Origin: Clostridia bacterium
GTDB taxonomy: Bacteria > Bacillota_A > Clostridia > UMGS1883
Direction of reading: 5' to 3'
Assembly: GCA_017467965.1 (NCBI GenBank)
Contig: JAFUJZ010000007.1
Span: forward strand, 62,001-126,000
DNA length: 64,000 bases
Both the position numbers and the translations under genes were made by a program. This document shows, one piece after another, positions 63,794 through 64,000 of this stretch. The notes under the pieces were generated by a model that saw nothing but the letters and a program-made list of their open reading frames with translations, made no database searches and was not told where the DNA came from. How positions within the stretch are numbered: position 1 is the first letter of the stretch; every line of letters begins with the position of its first letter.

Positions 63794-63801
63794 CATTTTT
63801 C
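63779..63801 (+). terminator. Terminator overlapping the flavoprotein stop
   Basis: GAAAAATGC pairs with GCATTTTTC (9 bp, 5-nt loop); the loop and right arm span the TAG stop. Further T's follow (CTATTTTTATT). Confidence 0.75.
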
Positions 63802-63820
63802 ACCTATTTTTATTCCGTCA

Positions 63821-63992
63821 GCGATATAAATCCTTGCGGATTTGCGATATGTCTTGCTGACGCGATATGCCTGCGGCGCGATATGCCCTGCGGGGCGTGG
63901 GGATTTATATCATATCGCATTCGAGAGAATCGAGAATATATCGCAATGAGGCAACGCCGAGTTATATCGCATTTGTGAAACAAATATATCGC
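63821..63992. repeat. Array of eight GCGATAT/ATATCGC motifs with intervening hairpins
   Basis: GCGATAT begins at 63821, 63844, 63862 and 63878. Its complement ATATCGC occupies 63912-63918, 63938-63944, 63964-63970 and 63986-63992. Between copies lie small hairpins: AATCC-TTGC-GGATT, GTC-TTGCT-GAC, GCC-TGC-GGC, ATTC-GAGA-GAAT, GGC-AAC-GCC, ATTTG-TGAA-ACAAAT. The first copy with its flank (GCGATATAAATCC) can pair with GGATTTATAT...ATCGC at 63901-63918. No coding sequence is seen; the element may continue past the window edge. Confidence 0.75.
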
Positions 63993-64000
63993 AAAAAGGA

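Noticed and set aside
63821..63992. CRISPR array
   Set aside because: The repeated unit is only 7 nt, changes orientation halfway, spacing is uneven and the intervening sequences are hairpins, not unique spacers; no cas genes are seen.

Overview
The window reads as the chromosome of an uncultured low-to-moderate-GC Clostridia (Bacillota). The evidence is a Phe T-box leader, a glycine riboswitch ahead of an AGCS symporter, SLH-domain surface proteins with Pro/Thr/Glu linkers, long single-chain PurL, the DUF512-der-plsY neighbourhood, a ProS of the short archaeal-like type, and strong Shine-Dalgarno sites with sigma-A style promoters (several with 17-nt spacers). The sequence does not allow a genus to be named. 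Nothing marks a prophage, plasmid or complete insertion sequence; it is mostly core chromosome with some accessory surface-polysaccharide and surface-protein genes.

Layout. 1-1930 (minus): T-box, pheS and the start of pheT, cut by the window edge. 1990-9650: single genes separated by terminators (TspO, an RpiB-like isomerase, an SLH polysaccharide deacetylase, a CPA2 antiporter, an OFA-type MFS carrier, an RluA pseudouridine synthase, two abutting tRNAs, a small amidase-domain protein). 9690-11444: glycine riboswitch plus AGCS symporter. 11450-15260 (minus): serC-serA-DUF1015, probably a serine biosynthesis operon. 15300-28233 (minus): a secreted leucine-rich-repeat protein, purL, then ftsK-ygiQ-folD-SLH protein. 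28360-33494 (plus): two ABC exporter half-subunits, each with an extra N-terminal domain and a four-Cys zinc knuckle, flanking a DUF1854 gene. 33500-39650: DegV, a VOC protein, the pgk-tpiA-gpmI glycolytic cluster and a small AraC-type protein. 39700-46817: a surface polysaccharide cluster (pyruvyl transferase, LicD, flippase, gpsA, and a membrane-anchored protein ending in a phage-fibre/C-type-lectin-like domain). 46902-50665: proS, a DMT transporter and hisS. 50750-55117: a Gld-like ABC system. 55220-57659: an MBOAT/SGNH acylation pair. 57671-63793: DUF512-der-plsY and two flavoproteins.

The most interesting signals lie between genes. (1) The serC-serA and tpiA-gpmI spacers carry the same folded element, in the sense orientation each time: a shared 13-nt tip, shared internal-loop words, and stems whose sequences differ but stay paired. 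This pattern suggests an undescribed structured RNA or mobile hairpin family. (2) The last 200 bases hold eight copies of a 7-mer, four in one orientation then four in the other, separated by small hairpins. (3) The pgk-tpiA spacer is a multi-arm fold, and the rluA-tRNA spacer is a GC-rich island with two direct repeats offset by nearly the same distance. Among proteins, DUF1015 in the serine operon, the DUF1854/ABC trio and the lectin-like surface protein are the best leads.

Functions were assigned by reading motifs and gene order by eye; no database search was run.
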